Shown: positions 26,371-35,932, counted from the first letter of the stretch. The stretch is DNA of 64,000 nt from Chloroherpetonaceae bacterium (GCA_028277445.1 JANQGG010000063.1:62001-126000); one strand, 5' to 3'. Made by a program: numbers and translations. Notes: generated by a model from the sequence alone, not told the origin.

Positions 26371-27222
26371 TTAGATTTCAAGCAATTTCACGTTTTGATC
26401 CATGACAATTCCTTTTTCAGATGCTTTAACTGTAATGGCTTCTACAAGCGGATCGTGTTCAAAACAAATCACCCAATTTTCATTGAGAGCTTGAGTTAAT
26501 AATGCTTGTTTTTCTTCCATCAATTCAATGGGATACAAATCGTAACCCATCACCCAGGGCAACCGAAGATGTGATGAGGTTGGAATTAAATCTGCGGCAT
26601 AACACAGCATTTGTTTTTCATCGGTAATTGTAAGCCACTGCTGGCCTTTTGTGTGTGCATTGGACACGTGAAGTTTTATGCCGGGGTAAAGTTCAGTTTG
26701 GCCCTCATGAAAAATAAACTTCCCTGATTCTTCAATAGGCATAAAATGAGGTTTTAAATAACTGGCCTTTTCACGAAGATTTGGGTTGCATGCCTGTTCA
26801 AAATTGGCTTTCTGGACATGATGCTTGGCATTGGGAAACGTTAATTGTATTTCGTCCGCCTCTTGGGAAATCGCTCCGCCGATATGATCAAAATGCAAAT
26901 GTGTGATAATAACGTCCGAAACATCGGAAGGTGTAAGCCCGAGTTTTTGAAGCTCAGTTTGAAGTGTTGTTGGAGAAACATTGTATATCGATTTAAACTT
27001 TTCATCCCATACCTGGCCAATGCCAGTATCAACCAAAATCACTTTTTCATGGCCAACTATCACAAGAGAGCGTGTAACCAACTCAACGCGGTTTTTCTCA
27101 TCGGCGGGATGTTTTCGCTCCCAAAGCACTTTCGGAACCGTACCAAACATAGCCCCGCCATCCAACCAAAAATGCTCGCATATTATCGGGTAAATCTTGT
27201 AGCCGTTGATTGTCATAGCCAT
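26371..27222 (-). CDS. MBL-fold metallo-hydrolase
   Basis: A 283-residue metallo-beta-lactamase-fold protein. The metal site THLHFDHIGG (H108, H110, D112, H113), a downstream His in 'VSNAHTKGQ', Asp in 'YAADLIPT' and His in 'CFEHDPLV' are all present. The sequence resembles lactonase-type members such as quorum-quenching-like enzymes. No partner gene is nearby; the substrate is unknown. Confidence 0.87.
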   Translation of the reverse strand: MAMTINGYKIYPIICEHFWLDGGAMFGTVPKVLWERKHPADEKNRVELVTRSLVIVGHEKVILVDTGIGQVWDEKFKSIYNVSPTTLQTELQKLGLTPSDVSDVIITHLHFDHIGGAISQEADEIQLTFPNAKHHVQKANFEQACNPNLREKASYLKPHFMPIEESGKFIFHEGQTELYPGIKLHVSNAHTKGQQWLTITDEKQMLCYAADLIPTSSHLRLPWVMGYDLYPIELMEEKQALLTQALNENWVICFEHDPLVEAITVKASEKGIVMDQNVKLLEI

Positions 27223-27236
27223 CCTCGAAAGGTTTA

Positions 27237-27266
27237 AACAAAAAACCCGGATTTGAATCCGGGTTT
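27237..27266 (-). terminator. Terminator after rplS
   Basis: A perfect inverted repeat, AAACCCGGATT (27243-27253) and AATCCGGGTTT (27256-27266). Read on the minus strand it is followed by a T-rich run, so it ends the ribosomal operon. Confidence 0.85.
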
Positions 27267-27282
27267 CAACAAGGCTCTAAAC

Positions 27283-27651
27283 TTATGCCGGTTGTGCTGA
27301 TTTTTTAGTAGCTTCTTTAACTTTCATCGCCGCTTTACCTTTTCGGTTTCTTAAGTAGAACAACTTAGCCCGGCGAACTTTACCTTGCTTGGCAATCTCT
27401 ATGTGATCAATGGTCGGTGAATGAAGCGGAAAAATACGCTCAACACCAACGCCATGTGATATTTTTCTAACCGTAAATGTTTTAGACATCCCTTCACCAC
27501 GGATGTTAATCAATATACCTTGAAACAACTGAATACGTTCTTTATCACCCTCAATAACTTTCACATAAACCTTTAATGTATCACCGGGTTTCATATCCGG
27601 TACATCGGCTCTATATTGGGTGGCTTCGATAAGGTTAATTTTCTGATTCAT
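27283..27651 (-). CDS. rplS: 50S ribosomal protein L19
   Basis: L19, 122 residues, begins with '[19 protein letters not shown]' and has the family core '[17 protein letters not shown]', '[18 protein letters not shown]', ending in a short basic tail. It sits at the 30S-50S interface. It is the last gene of ffh-rpsP-rimM-trmD-rplS, a widespread order. The tail ends in a short Ala/Thr/Ser/Lys segment. Confidence 0.97.
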   Translation of the reverse strand: MNQKINLIEATQYRADVPDMKPGDTLKVYVKVIEGDKERIQLFQGILINIRGEGMSKTFTVRKISHGVGVERIFPLHSPTIDHIEIAKQGKVRRAKLFYLRNRKGKAAMKVKEATKKSAQPA

Positions 27652-27699
27652 GATACAAACAACCCCGAAATAGTTTTCTTTAATTTTAAAAAAAGGAAT

Positions 27700-28383
27700 T
27701 TACAAATTTTTTATCAAATCAGGACGATTTTTTTTCGTTCTGCCCTCCGAATTTTTCTCTCGCCACTGTTGAATTCGTTTATGATCACCCGATAATAAAG
27801 CATCAGGTACTTTCTGACCTCTAAATTCAGCAGGCCTTGTATAATAGGCGCAATCCAATGCGCCTTTTTGAAAGGAATCCAACAACATGGATTCCGAATC
27901 ATTTAATACACCCGGTAAAAGTCTTGCTACACTATCCATAAATACTAAAGCCGGCAATTCACCACCCGATAACACATAATCACCGATGGAAACCGTACGC
28001 GTAACAAAGGTTTCACGAATACGCTCATCAATGGCCTTATAATGCCCGCAAAGCAATATCAGATTTGACTTTAAAGCAAATTCATTAGCCAGATTTTGGT
28101 CATACACTTCACCATCCGGGGATAAAAAAATAACATCATCGTAGTCTCTTTCCTTCTTTAAGGCTTCAATGCAAGCAAAAAACGGCTCAACTCTAAGCAC
28201 CATTCCTGCCCCTCCTCCAAAGGGCGTATCATCAACTTGCTTGTATTTCCCTAATCCGTAATCTCTTAGATTATGGACATGAACCTCAATGCGCTGTTTT
28301 TGCCTGGCTATTCTTAAAAGACCATGCTCCAACGGACTTTGAAAGAAATCGGGCAATACCGTTATCACATCTATCCTCATCAT
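27700..28383 (-). CDS. trmD: tRNA (guanine37-N1)-methyltransferase
   Basis: TrmD, a SPOUT-fold enzyme that makes m1G37 in tRNA. The family landmarks are '[13 protein letters not shown]', '[17 protein letters not shown]', '[14 protein letters not shown]', '[14 protein letters not shown]', and '[25 protein letters not shown]'. I prefer the ATG at 28383; the frame is open 27 bp further upstream from a TTG. Confidence 0.96.
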   Translation of the reverse strand: MMRIDVITVLPDFFQSPLEHGLLRIARQKQRIEVHVHNLRDYGLGKYKQVDDTPFGGGAGMVLRVEPFFACIEALKKERDYDDVIFLSPDGEVYDQNLANEFALKSNLILLCGHYKAIDERIRETFVTRTVSIGDYVLSGGELPALVFMDSVARLLPGVLNDSESMLLDSFQKGALDCAYYTRPAEFRGQKVPDALLSGDHKRIQQWREKNSEGRTKKNRPDLIKNL

Positions 28384-28413
28384 GGTACGATTGTTTTCAA
28401 ATCCATTCAACTA

Positions 28414-28920
28414 TTATGATAAAAACTCATCAAAACGATCCACATAAATCACCTGGTTTTCCACATCAATCTTCACAACAAATTCATAAGTTGCAGGAAT
28501 TAAAACGGATCGGCCTTCATAATCAACATCATAGACATCATTTGCCGGCATGTGAATCACAGCTTTAAGTATTCCACATTGCACATCGTTGGTATTTATC
28601 ACCTTAAACCCGATAAGTTGATGATCGTAATAATAATCCTTGTCAGGCACAGTCAAGTCCGATTCATCAACAAATAAAAACTGTTCTCTCAATAATTCAG
28701 CGTCTTCCAATGAGTCAATACCTTTAAACTTAATAAGAACTATACCCTGATGAAGCTGTGCGAATTCTACGTGCAGATGCGTTTTAGTATCTGTAGTCAA
28801 ACCAACCCAATAGGCATCTCTATCTTTAAAACGCTCGGGAAAATCGGTTAAGATTTGCACCTTTAGCTCACCCTTTAAGCCTCTAGGTTTGAGTACTTTT
28901 CCTACAATAAATTTTTCCAC
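28414..28920 (-). CDS. rimM: 16S rRNA processing protein RimM
   Basis: RimM assists 30S maturation and binds S19. The sequence has the N-terminal beta-barrel 'VGKVLKPRGLKGELKV', 'EDAELLREQFLFVDESDL' and the PRC-barrel part 'YYYDHQLIGFKVIN', 'VLIPATYEFVVKID'. No ATG is available; by comparison with family starts (MEKFVVGKV) I place it at the GTG at 28920. An alternative TTG at 28941 is possible. A hairpin and 158 bp separate it from rpsP. Confidence 0.92.
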   Translation of the reverse strand: MEKFIVGKVLKPRGLKGELKVQILTDFPERFKDRDAYWVGLTTDTKTHLHVEFAQLHQGIVLIKFKGIDSLEDAELLREQFLFVDESDLTVPDKDYYYDHQLIGFKVINTNDVQCGILKAVIHMPANDVYDVDYEGRSVLIPATYEFVVKIDVENQVIYVDRFDEFLS

Positions 28921-28989
28921 CGATACGCAACGAGAATTCAACGATGAATAAAGCTAAAAAATGGCGACTAAGGTTTGAACTAATACTAA

Positions 28990-29010
28990 GGGCGACCTAG
29001 ACAGTCGCCC
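28990..29010. promoter_or_regulatory. Hairpin in the rpsP-rimM gap
   Basis: GGGCGAC (28990-28996) and GTCGCCC (29004-29010) form a perfect 7-bp stem with a 7-base loop. No T-run follows on either strand, so it is not a classical terminator; it may act in mRNA processing or translation of rimM. Confidence 0.5.
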
Positions 29011-29077
29011 ATTACTTAGATTACTTTATTTGCTTTAATGCCGGATACTTTTTCGGTTAAAATTAACCACTCCAGGT

Positions 29078-29509
29078 TTACTCAGAATCGGACGGCGCTT
29101 CGGCTTCAGCAGGCTCTGCCTCTTTTGCTTCAGTTTCTTTCTTTCGTTTGCGACGAATTGATTTGATTTCCAAACGTCGTTTTAATCGTGATTCCCGACG
29201 CTGATTCCAGGCATCCATTTCTGTTTGAATTTCCTCTTCACTTTTACCTTTTTTTCTGAGGTAATTTTCAAACAACAATCCTGAAGTTTTCAGAATATTG
29301 TAGGCAGTTTGAGTGGGTTGCGCCCCAACAGACAGCCAGTAATTGACTCGGCCGGAATTTAAGGAAATTGCATGCGGCTTCTTTGTAGGCTCATACTTTC
29401 CAATAATTTCAAGATAACGACCATCACGAGGCGCTCTTGAATCAGCCGCCACAAGATGATATATTGGCAATTTTTTGCGTCCAGCTCTTCGTAATCGAAT
29501 TTTAACCAA
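29078..29509 (-). CDS. rpsP: 30S ribosomal protein S16
   Basis: S16 core: 'KIRLRRAGRKKLPIYHLVAADSRAPRDGR' followed by 'IGKYEPT' and 'RVNYWLSVGAQPTQTAYNILK'. At 143 residues it is longer than the usual 80-90, with a basic then acidic low-complexity C-terminal tail (RRKRKKETEAKEAEPAEAEAP). The only canonical start in frame is a TTG at 29509; an in-frame TAA lies a few codons upstream. Confidence 0.93.
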   Translation of the reverse strand: MVKIRLRRAGRKKLPIYHLVAADSRAPRDGRYLEIIGKYEPTKKPHAISLNSGRVNYWLSVGAQPTQTAYNILKTSGLLFENYLRKKGKSEEEIQTEMDAWNQRRESRLKRRLEIKSIRRKRKKETEAKEAEPAEAEAPSDSE

Positions 29510-29539
29510 AGTAGTCTTATGTTTTTAGGTTTAATAAGT

Positions 29540-30892
29540 TTAGTTATTCATCAATTTATTTAAAGGCAGATTATTTGCAGTAATCTTTCTTCCCGATTTT
29601 GCCATCTTAGTTACCGACTTCATCATTTTTTTCATTTCCATAAACTGCTTGAGTAGCATATTTACATCCTGAACTTTCGTACCACTGCCTTTTGCAATTC
29701 GCGACCGGCGACTTCCATTGATAACTTCGGGCGACTGCCTTTCCTGAATAGTCATAGAATTTATAATCGCCTCTATAACCTTCAGATTGGATTCATCAAT
29801 ATCTTGTTTAGGGATTGCTTTATTTAAGCCCGGAATCATTTCAACCAAATTTTGTAGCGATCCCATCTTTTTGAGTTCCTGTAGCTGTTCAAAAAAGTCT
29901 TCAAGATTGAACTCATTTTCAATTAAGCGCTTTTGTAATTTCTGAGTTTTTTCAAGGTCTAAGGTTTCCTGAGCTTTTTCAACAAAGCTTACCACATCAC
30001 CCATTCCCAGAATACGGTTAGCCATACGGTCGGGGTAAAAAATATCCAAGTCATCGACTTTTTCACCCTGACTGATGAACTTAATCGGCTTTTCCACAAC
30101 TTGTTTAATCGACAATGCCGCGCCACCGCGCGTATCACCATCCATTTTGGTCAGAACAACCCCATCAAAATCCAAACGCTCGTTAAACACTTTTGCCGTA
30201 TTAACAGCTTCCTGCCCAATCATAGAATCCACCACAAAAAGAATCTCCTCAGGATTAAGCTCTTTTTTGATAGACTCAGCTTCGGCCATCATTTCTTCAT
30301 CAATCTGTAACCTGCCAGCGGTATCCAAAATCACTACATTTCTGGATTCGGATCGTGCAAAGTCAACGCCCGCTTGAGCAACTGTTAATACATTCTTTTC
30401 ATCGGGTATCGAAAATACTGGAACATCTATTGATTCGCCCAACGTTTTGAGCTGATCAATAGCCGCAGGGCGATACACGTCGCCAGCTACCAACAATGGG
30501 TTTCTACCCTTTTTTTGCAATAACTTGGCTAACTTTGCCGAAAATGTGGTTTTACCGGAGCCTTGTAACCCGGCAACCATAATTACTGCTGGCGTGCGTT
30601 GGGTTAGCAAATTTAAATCCTTTTGCTCGCCGCCCATTACATCCACAAGCTCATCATGAACAATCTTTACGATCATCTGAGCCGGTGAAACACTCTTTAT
30701 AACATCTTCACCTAACGCTTTTTTTCTGACGTCTTCAACAAATCCTTTGGTAACCTTATAATTAACATCGGCATCAAGCAATGCACGCTTAATATCACGC
30801 ATTGCCATACCAATATTAACTTCATTGATTTTTGACTGCCCTGAAAGCTTTTTTAAAGCTACCTCTAATTTGTCGCTTAAAGATTCAAACAT
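29540..30892 (-). CDS. ffh: Signal recognition particle protein Ffh
   Basis: Ffh (SRP54), 450 residues from the ATG at 30892. N domain (about 1-85), GTPase G domain with '[15 protein letters not shown]', '[12 protein letters not shown]', 'DTAGRLQID', '[14 protein letters not shown]', and a methionine-rich M domain (about 325-450) with '[11 protein letters not shown]' RNA-binding region. It targets ribosomes making membrane proteins to FtsY. First gene of the ribosomal-protein operon. Confidence 0.96.
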   Translation of the reverse strand: MFESLSDKLEVALKKLSGQSKINEVNIGMAMRDIKRALLDADVNYKVTKGFVEDVRKKALGEDVIKSVSPAQMIVKIVHDELVDVMGGEQKDLNLLTQRTPAVIMVAGLQGSGKTTFSAKLAKLLQKKGRNPLLVAGDVYRPAAIDQLKTLGESIDVPVFSIPDEKNVLTVAQAGVDFARSESRNVVILDTAGRLQIDEEMMAEAESIKKELNPEEILFVVDSMIGQEAVNTAKVFNERLDFDGVVLTKMDGDTRGGAALSIKQVVEKPIKFISQGEKVDDLDIFYPDRMANRILGMGDVVSFVEKAQETLDLEKTQKLQKRLIENEFNLEDFFEQLQELKKMGSLQNLVEMIPGLNKAIPKQDIDESNLKVIEAIINSMTIQERQSPEVINGSRRSRIAKGSGTKVQDVNMLLKQFMEMKKMMKSVTKMAKSGRKITANNLPLNKLMNN

Positions 30893-31009
30893 GTAAAATG
30901 CATATCCTATATCCAAAAAATACGAGCTTTGAATATAAGAAAAAGAGCTCTAATGCCAAACCAAATATGATTGTTTGAACATACTTTTTAGATCGCCTTT
31001 AAAAAAAGA

Positions 31010-31231
31010 CTACTTTCTATAAACGATCTTGCGAATCGTATCAAACTGCAAATAAGGATATTCAGCTTGAACAGATTCTATGGCATCAGCAGCAGATAAT
31101 TTTTTTGAACGGGCGTGCCTGAAAATTTGGCGGATATGATAATCACGAAGTTGCTTTTCATCAAGCAGGCGTTGGGATCTTAATTGTGAAAAAACTTCGT
31201 CTGAAACAAGTTCTGAAATTGGATTGTGCAT
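31010..31231 (-). CDS. Small hypothetical protein, helical
   Basis: A 73-residue charged, probably all-helical protein. A strong Shine-Dalgarno-like AAGGAG lies upstream of the ATG at 31231, which supports it as real. No domain is recognised; a possible helix-turn-helix-like pattern (KKLSAADAIESVQAEYP) is visible but weak. It lies upstream of ffh on the same strand. Function unknown. Confidence 0.6.
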   Translation of the reverse strand: MHNPISELVSDEVFSQLRSQRLLDEKQLRDYHIRQIFRHARSKKLSAADAIESVQAEYPYLQFDTIRKIVYRK

Positions 31232-31536
31232 TTCGAAAATCTCCTTAAAATTTAATTAACAGATATAGAAATGTTAAAAACACATAATCGTAGAACTGTT
31301 TCTATGCACAACTCCTTTTTAAGAGATTACTAATTTTAGAATGTTTGATGTCCTTAACGAAAAGAATCTAGGTTTGTTTCTCTACATAAAGTTCACATAA
31401 TATAAATCAATAATAAAGTTATTTAAAATCTTTACGCGTGATTTTTATCACAATTTAAAACCATAAATAGCATCAATTCTCTTATGACTTTTCCCTATAT
31501 TTTGTGCTTTCTCAGAACATATTTTAAAAAACTTTT
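31232..31536. other. AT-rich divergent intergenic region
   Basis: A 305-bp divergent gap between the small helical gene and the heptose kinase gene. It presumably carries both promoters. No clear operator, repeat or RNA structure was seen. Confidence 0.4.
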
Positions 31537-32520
31537 ATGAAATCAGAGGATTTAACACAGCTTTTTGAGTCGTTTAATCATCATACCATTGCTGTCGTTG
31601 GCGATGTTATGCTTGATAAATACATTTTTGGATCAGTTTCTCGCATTTCTCCTGAAGCTCCGGTGCCGGTCATAGATGTCCATGAAGAAAGTTTTCGCTT
31701 AGGAGGCGCTGCTAACGTGGCAATGAATTTGCACTCACTTGGCGCAAATGTCAGTTTATTCGGTATCACCGGAGACGATTCGGCAAGAGAAACCCTCCTT
31801 GAGGAAATGATTAAGCAAGATTTTTCACCCGATAATTTAGTGAAAGATACCTCAAGAAAAACCACCTGTAAAACAAGAGTCATTGCTCAAAACCATCATA
31901 TTGTTCGTGTAGATTCGGAAACAAAATCCTTCATAAACGATACTATTGAAACACAATTGATTGATCAGTTTAAAATGAATTCCGAACATTTCCGGGCTTT
32001 GATTTTTGAAGATTATAACAAAGGGCTTTTAACAGCTTCGTTAATAGAAAGGCTTATAAAAATATCGCGGGAAAAAAATCTACCCACTCTGGTAGACCCA
32101 AAAAAACTCCACTTTTTTGATTATAAAAACTGCACGGTTTTTAAACCCAATTTAAAAGAAACTTCCGAGGCCTTGAGCACATCATTTAACAATACGGATA
32201 AAGATGCCGCAACCGCTTGCGAGATTTTGAAAGACCGAATTAATTGCAATTATGTGGTTTTAACACGAGGTGAAAAAGGCCTAAGCATATTGAACGATCG
32301 CTCAATTCACCATATCCCATCCGTTGCATTGGATGTTGCAGATGTTTCCGGGGCCGGAGACACTGTTATCAGCGTTCTTGCAATGGCATTATGCAGTGGC
32401 TTAAGCATTGAAGATAGCGGAAAACTAGCTAACTTTGCGGCTGGTATCGTTTGTAGTGAAGTTGGGGCTGTTTCAATCAATAAAAGAAAACTGATGGATT
32501 ATTGCTTGGTAAATTTTTAA
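31537..32520 (+). CDS. hldE1: D-glycero-beta-D-manno-heptose-7-phosphate kinase
   Basis: A 327-residue PfkB-family kinase of the RfaE domain I type. Motif 1 'GDVMLDKYIFGSVSRISPEAPVPV' is typical of HldA/RfaE1, followed by 'GGAANVAMNLHSLGANV' and motif 2 'DVSGAGDTVISVLAMAL' with the catalytic Asp. It phosphorylates C1 of heptose-7-phosphate for ADP-heptose, an LPS-core precursor. The adenylyltransferase domain is not fused here and must be elsewhere. An imperfect hairpin follows. Confidence 0.9.
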   Translation: MKSEDLTQLFESFNHHTIAVVGDVMLDKYIFGSVSRISPEAPVPVIDVHEESFRLGGAANVAMNLHSLGANVSLFGITGDDSARETLLEEMIKQDFSPDNLVKDTSRKTTCKTRVIAQNHHIVRVDSETKSFINDTIETQLIDQFKMNSEHFRALIFEDYNKGLLTASLIERLIKISREKNLPTLVDPKKLHFFDYKNCTVFKPNLKETSEALSTSFNNTDKDAATACEILKDRINCNYVVLTRGEKGLSILNDRSIHHIPSVALDVADVSGAGDTVISVLAMALCSGLSIEDSGKLANFAAGIVCSEVGAVSINKRKLMDYCLVNF

Positions 32521-32546
32521 GGTTGCAGGAAAAAATTCCTACAACC
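32521..32546. terminator. Hairpin between the heptose kinase and a small ORF
   Basis: GGTTG-AGGAA and TTCCT-CAACC pair with one mismatch across an A-rich loop directly after the kinase stop codon. It lacks a long T-run, so terminator strength is uncertain. It could serve both convergent genes. Confidence 0.5.
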
Positions 32547-32562
32547 TCATTATTAAATAAAA

Positions 32563-32712
32563 TTAAATGTTCTTCTTTTCGCCTTGATTTAACACAAATT
32601 TTGAAAGTTTAATGACAATTGTTGAAAATATAATAGGTATTGCCACAAACGGAATTAATGACGATTTCAAGGCGTTTTCAGGTAATTCCAATAATTCTTC
32701 GCTATACTTCAT
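32563..32712 (-). CDS. Very small membrane protein (49 aa)
   Basis: The frame encodes MKYSEELLELPENALKSS, then a hydrophobic stretch of about 20 residues (LIPFVAIPIIFSTIVIKL), then a basic tail. AGGAG stands five bases before the ATG at 32712, good support for translation. One transmembrane segment, N-terminal acidic end. Unknown function; see the neighbouring 61-aa protein. Confidence 0.6.
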   Translation of the reverse strand: MKYSEELLELPENALKSSLIPFVAIPIIFSTIVIKLSKFVLNQGEKKNI

Positions 32713-32853
32713 GATTACTCCTATTTAATTACGAACTGTACTTTGATTAAACATTCCTTCTAATAACAAGAGTTTCAAAAAGCGTGAATTACCTATCAAT
32801 CCAATAAAAAAAGCTATCAACGATAGAAAAAAACAAAAACGAGCTGACTATTT

Positions 32854-33039
32854 TTAACCAGATACCACATTCTTTGCCTGATTAAATATCAAGCCCGCGC
32901 CTTGAGCCAAAAAGCCTAACGCTTTAAAAGCTACTAAACCAAACAAATAAGGGATACCTATTGATGGAATAATCATCAGACCTGTCCCTACAATTTTACC
33001 AAAATCTGGTGTCTTACTTTTACTACTTGACATGATCAT
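32854..33039 (-). CDS. Small hydrophobic protein (61 aa)
   Basis: 61 residues with a polar N-terminus (SSSKSKTPDFGK) and two or one long hydrophobic stretch (GTGLMIIPSIGIPYLFGLVA, then FKALGFLAQGAGLIF). Gly-rich membrane segments suggest oligomer packing. No family recognised. The start is ATG at 33039 or 33033 and no strong RBS was seen, so support is weaker than for the 49-aa gene 141 bp downstream on the same strand. Both precede the ctpA gene's 3' end in map order. Confidence 0.55.
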   Translation of the reverse strand: MIMSSSKSKTPDFGKIVGTGLMIIPSIGIPYLFGLVAFKALGFLAQGAGLIFNQAKNVVSG

Positions 33040-33274
33040 TGAATTTTGGATTAACTAAACTATCTATTAATTGATTTTTAAACCCAAAATCAACGATAAA
33101 AAATTTCAATGACAACACTTTTTATGTGTTTCCAATTACGCTTGTGTATAGCTAAATTATTTTTATATAGACTTTTAGGGTAGGCGCTTTGATCTGCACG
33201 TACAATAAATGTGTTGCGAGATTTACCATTTGTGCTTTGACTTGTCAAAAGAAGTTCTGACCCATTTTATTTTT

Positions 33275-34915
33275 TTAGGGCTTATTGCCTGCTAATTGAA
33301 TAGCCTTTGGGAATAAATCAACAGCTTGGTTTAAAACATTATCAACTTTAGTTAAAACGGCAATTTCACCCTTAAATCCCCATAATTGACGAGCAATCTT
33401 ACTTTTTATAATTACTTTAATTACTTCTTTATCTTTCTTATAATCACGCTCGTCAAATGCAATGCCATTTTGATTTGCCATCGTTAAAAAACGCGTAAGG
33501 TCTTCCGATTTAATGTTATAATCTTTCATAAATTTCAAATAATTATCCTTAAACGTTTTGCGTAGATGTTTTCCCTTAGTAGCTAATTGTTTCATAGCAA
33601 ACTCCGAAAACAATCGATTTTTTCTAAGAAGACGTGTGTATGGCGTCAATGTGTCGCTTTTAACCTCATAATCCGGTATTATACCTCCGCCGCCAATGAT
33701 TTTTCTCCCGGAAGTTGTTGTAAATACTGGCTTATCAGCCACATTAGTGACCGACGATATATCGTTGCTTGTGGAATCCGATTGCGCGTTTTCAGTTGAT
33801 TTATTTCTATGATAAGCTTTTGCATAATATTCAAAACGGCCTTCGGATCCTGTTTCATAATCTCTTTGAATGCGCCGACCCAGCGGTGAATAATAACGAG
33901 ATACCGTGACTCTTAATGCTGAACCATCAGAAAGTGAATATTGTCGTTGAACCAGACCTTTTCCAAATGTCCGTTCTCCAACAACCAATGCTCTATCATG
34001 ATCTTGCAAAGCGCCTGAAACAATCTCTGATGCCGAAGCGCTCCCTTTATCCACTAATACAATAACGCCACCCGACTCGAACTGCCCATTGGGTTGAGCA
34101 AACTCTGTTTGTTGCATATTGGAAATTCGGCTTTTAGTATATACTATCTTCAGGCCGCCTCGAATGAATTCATCTGCAATTAAAATCGCTTGATTTAAAA
34201 GCCCTCCGGGATTTCCCCTTAAATCCAAAATCAGTTGTTCAAGACCCTCGGATTTAAGCTTTTTAACTGCATCAGTAAACTCTTGATGCGAGCTTTCAAC
34301 ATACTTGCTTAACTTGATATAACCGGTTTTTTGATCAAGCATCATTGCCAAATCAATGCTGAATGTTGGAATTTTATCTCGAATGATATCAAATGATAGA
34401 AGTTCAAATTCTTCCGGCCTGGAAATTTTAACATTAACCGACGTGCCTTTTTTACCACGAAGTTTTTTTATCACTTCCATATTCGTAATACCAATAGCCG
34501 ATGAATCATCTATTTGTACAATTCTGTCGCCAGCTAGTATTCCTAAAGCCTCGCTTGGTCCGCCAGAAATCGGCGCCACAACGATAAGAGTATCATCAAC
34601 AATATCAAATTCAATACCGATACCTTCGAAATTGCCTTGAAATTCTTCATTAGCTAAACGCACCTGTTCAGCGCTTAAATACGTTGAGTGTGGATCCAAT
34701 GAATTGAGCATGCCTTGAATAGCTTCAACGGTAAGTTTATCTTGCTCAAGATCATCAACATAATTATTCTTAATAACCTTGTAGGCCTCAGAAAGCTTAT
34801 TGGCGCCGCTTTCACCTACAATTGAAAACGAAAAATTAGATGCAAATTTGTAACCAAAAAATAAGCCAAAAAATAATACGGCTACCATTAATAAAAATAT
34901 ATAAACCCGTTGCAT
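33275..34915 (-). CDS. ctpA: C-terminal processing protease (S41, CtpA type)
   Basis: A 546-residue periplasmic protease. A single N-terminal hydrophobic anchor/signal (about 5-25), a PDZ domain (about 90-180) with 'GIGIEF', 'GDRIVQIDD', and an S41 catalytic domain. The Ser/Lys pair lies in GSASASEI (about 290-297) and FGKG (about 318). It trims C-termini of exported proteins. The C-terminal region beyond residue 380 carries a Ser/Thr/Asn-rich linker and a further helical part, longer than in the shortest CtpA forms. Confidence 0.9.
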   Translation of the reverse strand: MQRVYIFLLMVAVLFFGLFFGYKFASNFSFSIVGESGANKLSEAYKVIKNNYVDDLEQDKLTVEAIQGMLNSLDPHSTYLSAEQVRLANEEFQGNFEGIGIEFDIVDDTLIVVAPISGGPSEALGILAGDRIVQIDDSSAIGITNMEVIKKLRGKKGTSVNVKISRPEEFELLSFDIIRDKIPTFSIDLAMMLDQKTGYIKLSKYVESSHQEFTDAVKKLKSEGLEQLILDLRGNPGGLLNQAILIADEFIRGGLKIVYTKSRISNMQQTEFAQPNGQFESGGVIVLVDKGSASASEIVSGALQDHDRALVVGERTFGKGLVQRQYSLSDGSALRVTVSRYYSPLGRRIQRDYETGSEGRFEYYAKAYHRNKSTENAQSDSTSNDISSVTNVADKPVFTTTSGRKIIGGGGIIPDYEVKSDTLTPYTRLLRKNRLFSEFAMKQLATKGKHLRKTFKDNYLKFMKDYNIKSEDLTRFLTMANQNGIAFDERDYKKDKEVIKVIIKSKIARQLWGFKGEIAVLTKVDNVLNQAVDLFPKAIQLAGNKP

Positions 34916-34981
34916 AGACCGTTTAACTTAATAATTAGAAATAGCGTTTTATCAAAAATTTGCTCGATGAGTTTCATCTAT

Positions 34982-35009
34982 AAAAAATAAAAGCGCCTTT
35001 TTGGCGCTT
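34982..35009 (-). terminator. Terminator after the roadblock gene pair
   Basis: AAGCGCC and GGCGCTT (34991-34997, 35003-35009) pair perfectly with a five-base loop. Read on the minus strand the stem runs into a T-rich stretch (TTTTATTTTTT). Confidence 0.85.
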
Positions 35010-35042
35010 ATAGGTTTCAATCAAACTCAAAAAAAACTGTGA

Positions 35043-35561
35043 TTAAGAATCCGCATTATCACCAAGCGTTTTATTCAATTGCTCATCAAGCAATGCGTTG
35101 AAATTATCATCAAAAATATTTGAAAAATCGACCTCAAACTCTTCCGATGAGATAATTTCAAGAAGTTTTTCTTTGGCTTTCTTAGAATAAATTCGGATAG
35201 TTCCGGGAGGGATGGATGCTTTAAAAATAATTTCCAGGATATAACGATCATTAATGCTAAGTAAGTAAATGCTTCGTTTTTCTCCTTCGTGAAAAAGAAT
35301 TTCAAATGAAGTTTGCTCACCGATCTGTTTTGCCATTTCAGCAGTTGCTGCGAAGTTAGATGCAGCTAAAACGCTAAAAACTTCTAAATCACGATCTAAT
35401 AACCCACCATGTTTGGCAAGCAATTGACCGGTCATATCTCCAAGAATTACTGCAGAGGCACCTGTTTTCGTAGCAAATTCCTTCAAAACCTTCTCCGCGG
35501 CTTGCAGCTGATTTTCAGTTAAAATTATCTTTCTGAAATCTTCTTTTTCAGTCGAACTCAT
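35043..35561 (-). CDS. Roadblock/LC7 family protein (long)
   Basis: 172 residues. The central part, about 18-130, has the roadblock pattern: a helix, 'GASAVILGDMTGQLLAKHGG' strand pair, a long helix 'SVLAASNFAATAEMAKQIGE', then strands 'SFEILFHEGEKRSIYLLSI' and 'YILEIIFK'. A C-terminal acidic helix follows (FEVDFSNIFDDNF). Roadblock proteins such as MglB regulate small GTPases. It lies beside a second roadblock gene and divergent from the chemosensory locus. Confidence 0.75.
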   Translation of the reverse strand: MSSTEKEDFRKIILTENQLQAAEKVLKEFATKTGASAVILGDMTGQLLAKHGGLLDRDLEVFSVLAASNFAATAEMAKQIGEQTSFEILFHEGEKRSIYLLSINDRYILEIIFKASIPPGTIRIYSKKAKEKLLEIISSEEFEVDFSNIFDDNFNALLDEQLNKTLGDNADS

Positions 35562-35572
35562 TGTAATTATGA

Positions 35573-35932
35573 TTATAATTGTTTTTGAATTTCAGGCATC
35601 AACTTTGACACTTGATAACGAATATTCCCCAGCATAGTCGTTTGATCTGCAACAACCGTTAAAATTGTTGCGCCGTCTGAACTTATTTTAGACAATAAGA
35701 TTCCATTGTCATATTCTACCATATTCTGTTCAACTTTCCCAACATTTAATTCGCTCCCAATACTTTCAGAACTTTGCAATCCACCGATAACTATCGCACC
35801 AACCGTTTCCATATCAATATCAGGATTACTTGATTGTTGATTGATTACAAATCCGTCTGAGCCTATTAATGCCGCAGCCTGAATACCATCAACCGTTAAA
35901 AGCGTATTTAATAAATCATTTATTTGAGGCAT
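35573..35932 (-). CDS. Roadblock/LC7 (MglB-like) protein
   Basis: 119 residues with a clear roadblock fold: 'LLTVDGIQAAALIGSDGFVINQQSS', a helix with 'VGAIVIGGLQSSESIGSEL', and strands 'NMVEYDNGILLSKISSDGATILTVVAD' followed by a C-terminal helix 'LGNIRYQVSKLM'. It resembles MglB and other GTPase regulators. It ends 12 bp upstream of the other roadblock gene, so they form an operon that ends at the terminator near 35.0 kb. Confidence 0.85.
   Translation of the reverse strand: MPQINDLLNTLLTVDGIQAAALIGSDGFVINQQSSNPDIDMETVGAIVIGGLQSSESIGSELNVGKVEQNMVEYDNGILLSKISSDGATILTVVADQTTMLGNIRYQVSKLMPEIQKQL

Noticed and set aside
32563-33039. Light-harvesting or chlorosome proteins for the small hydrophobic peptides
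   Set aside because: The organism could be related to Chlorobi, but neither peptide shows a chlorosome or light-harvesting signature that I can identify.
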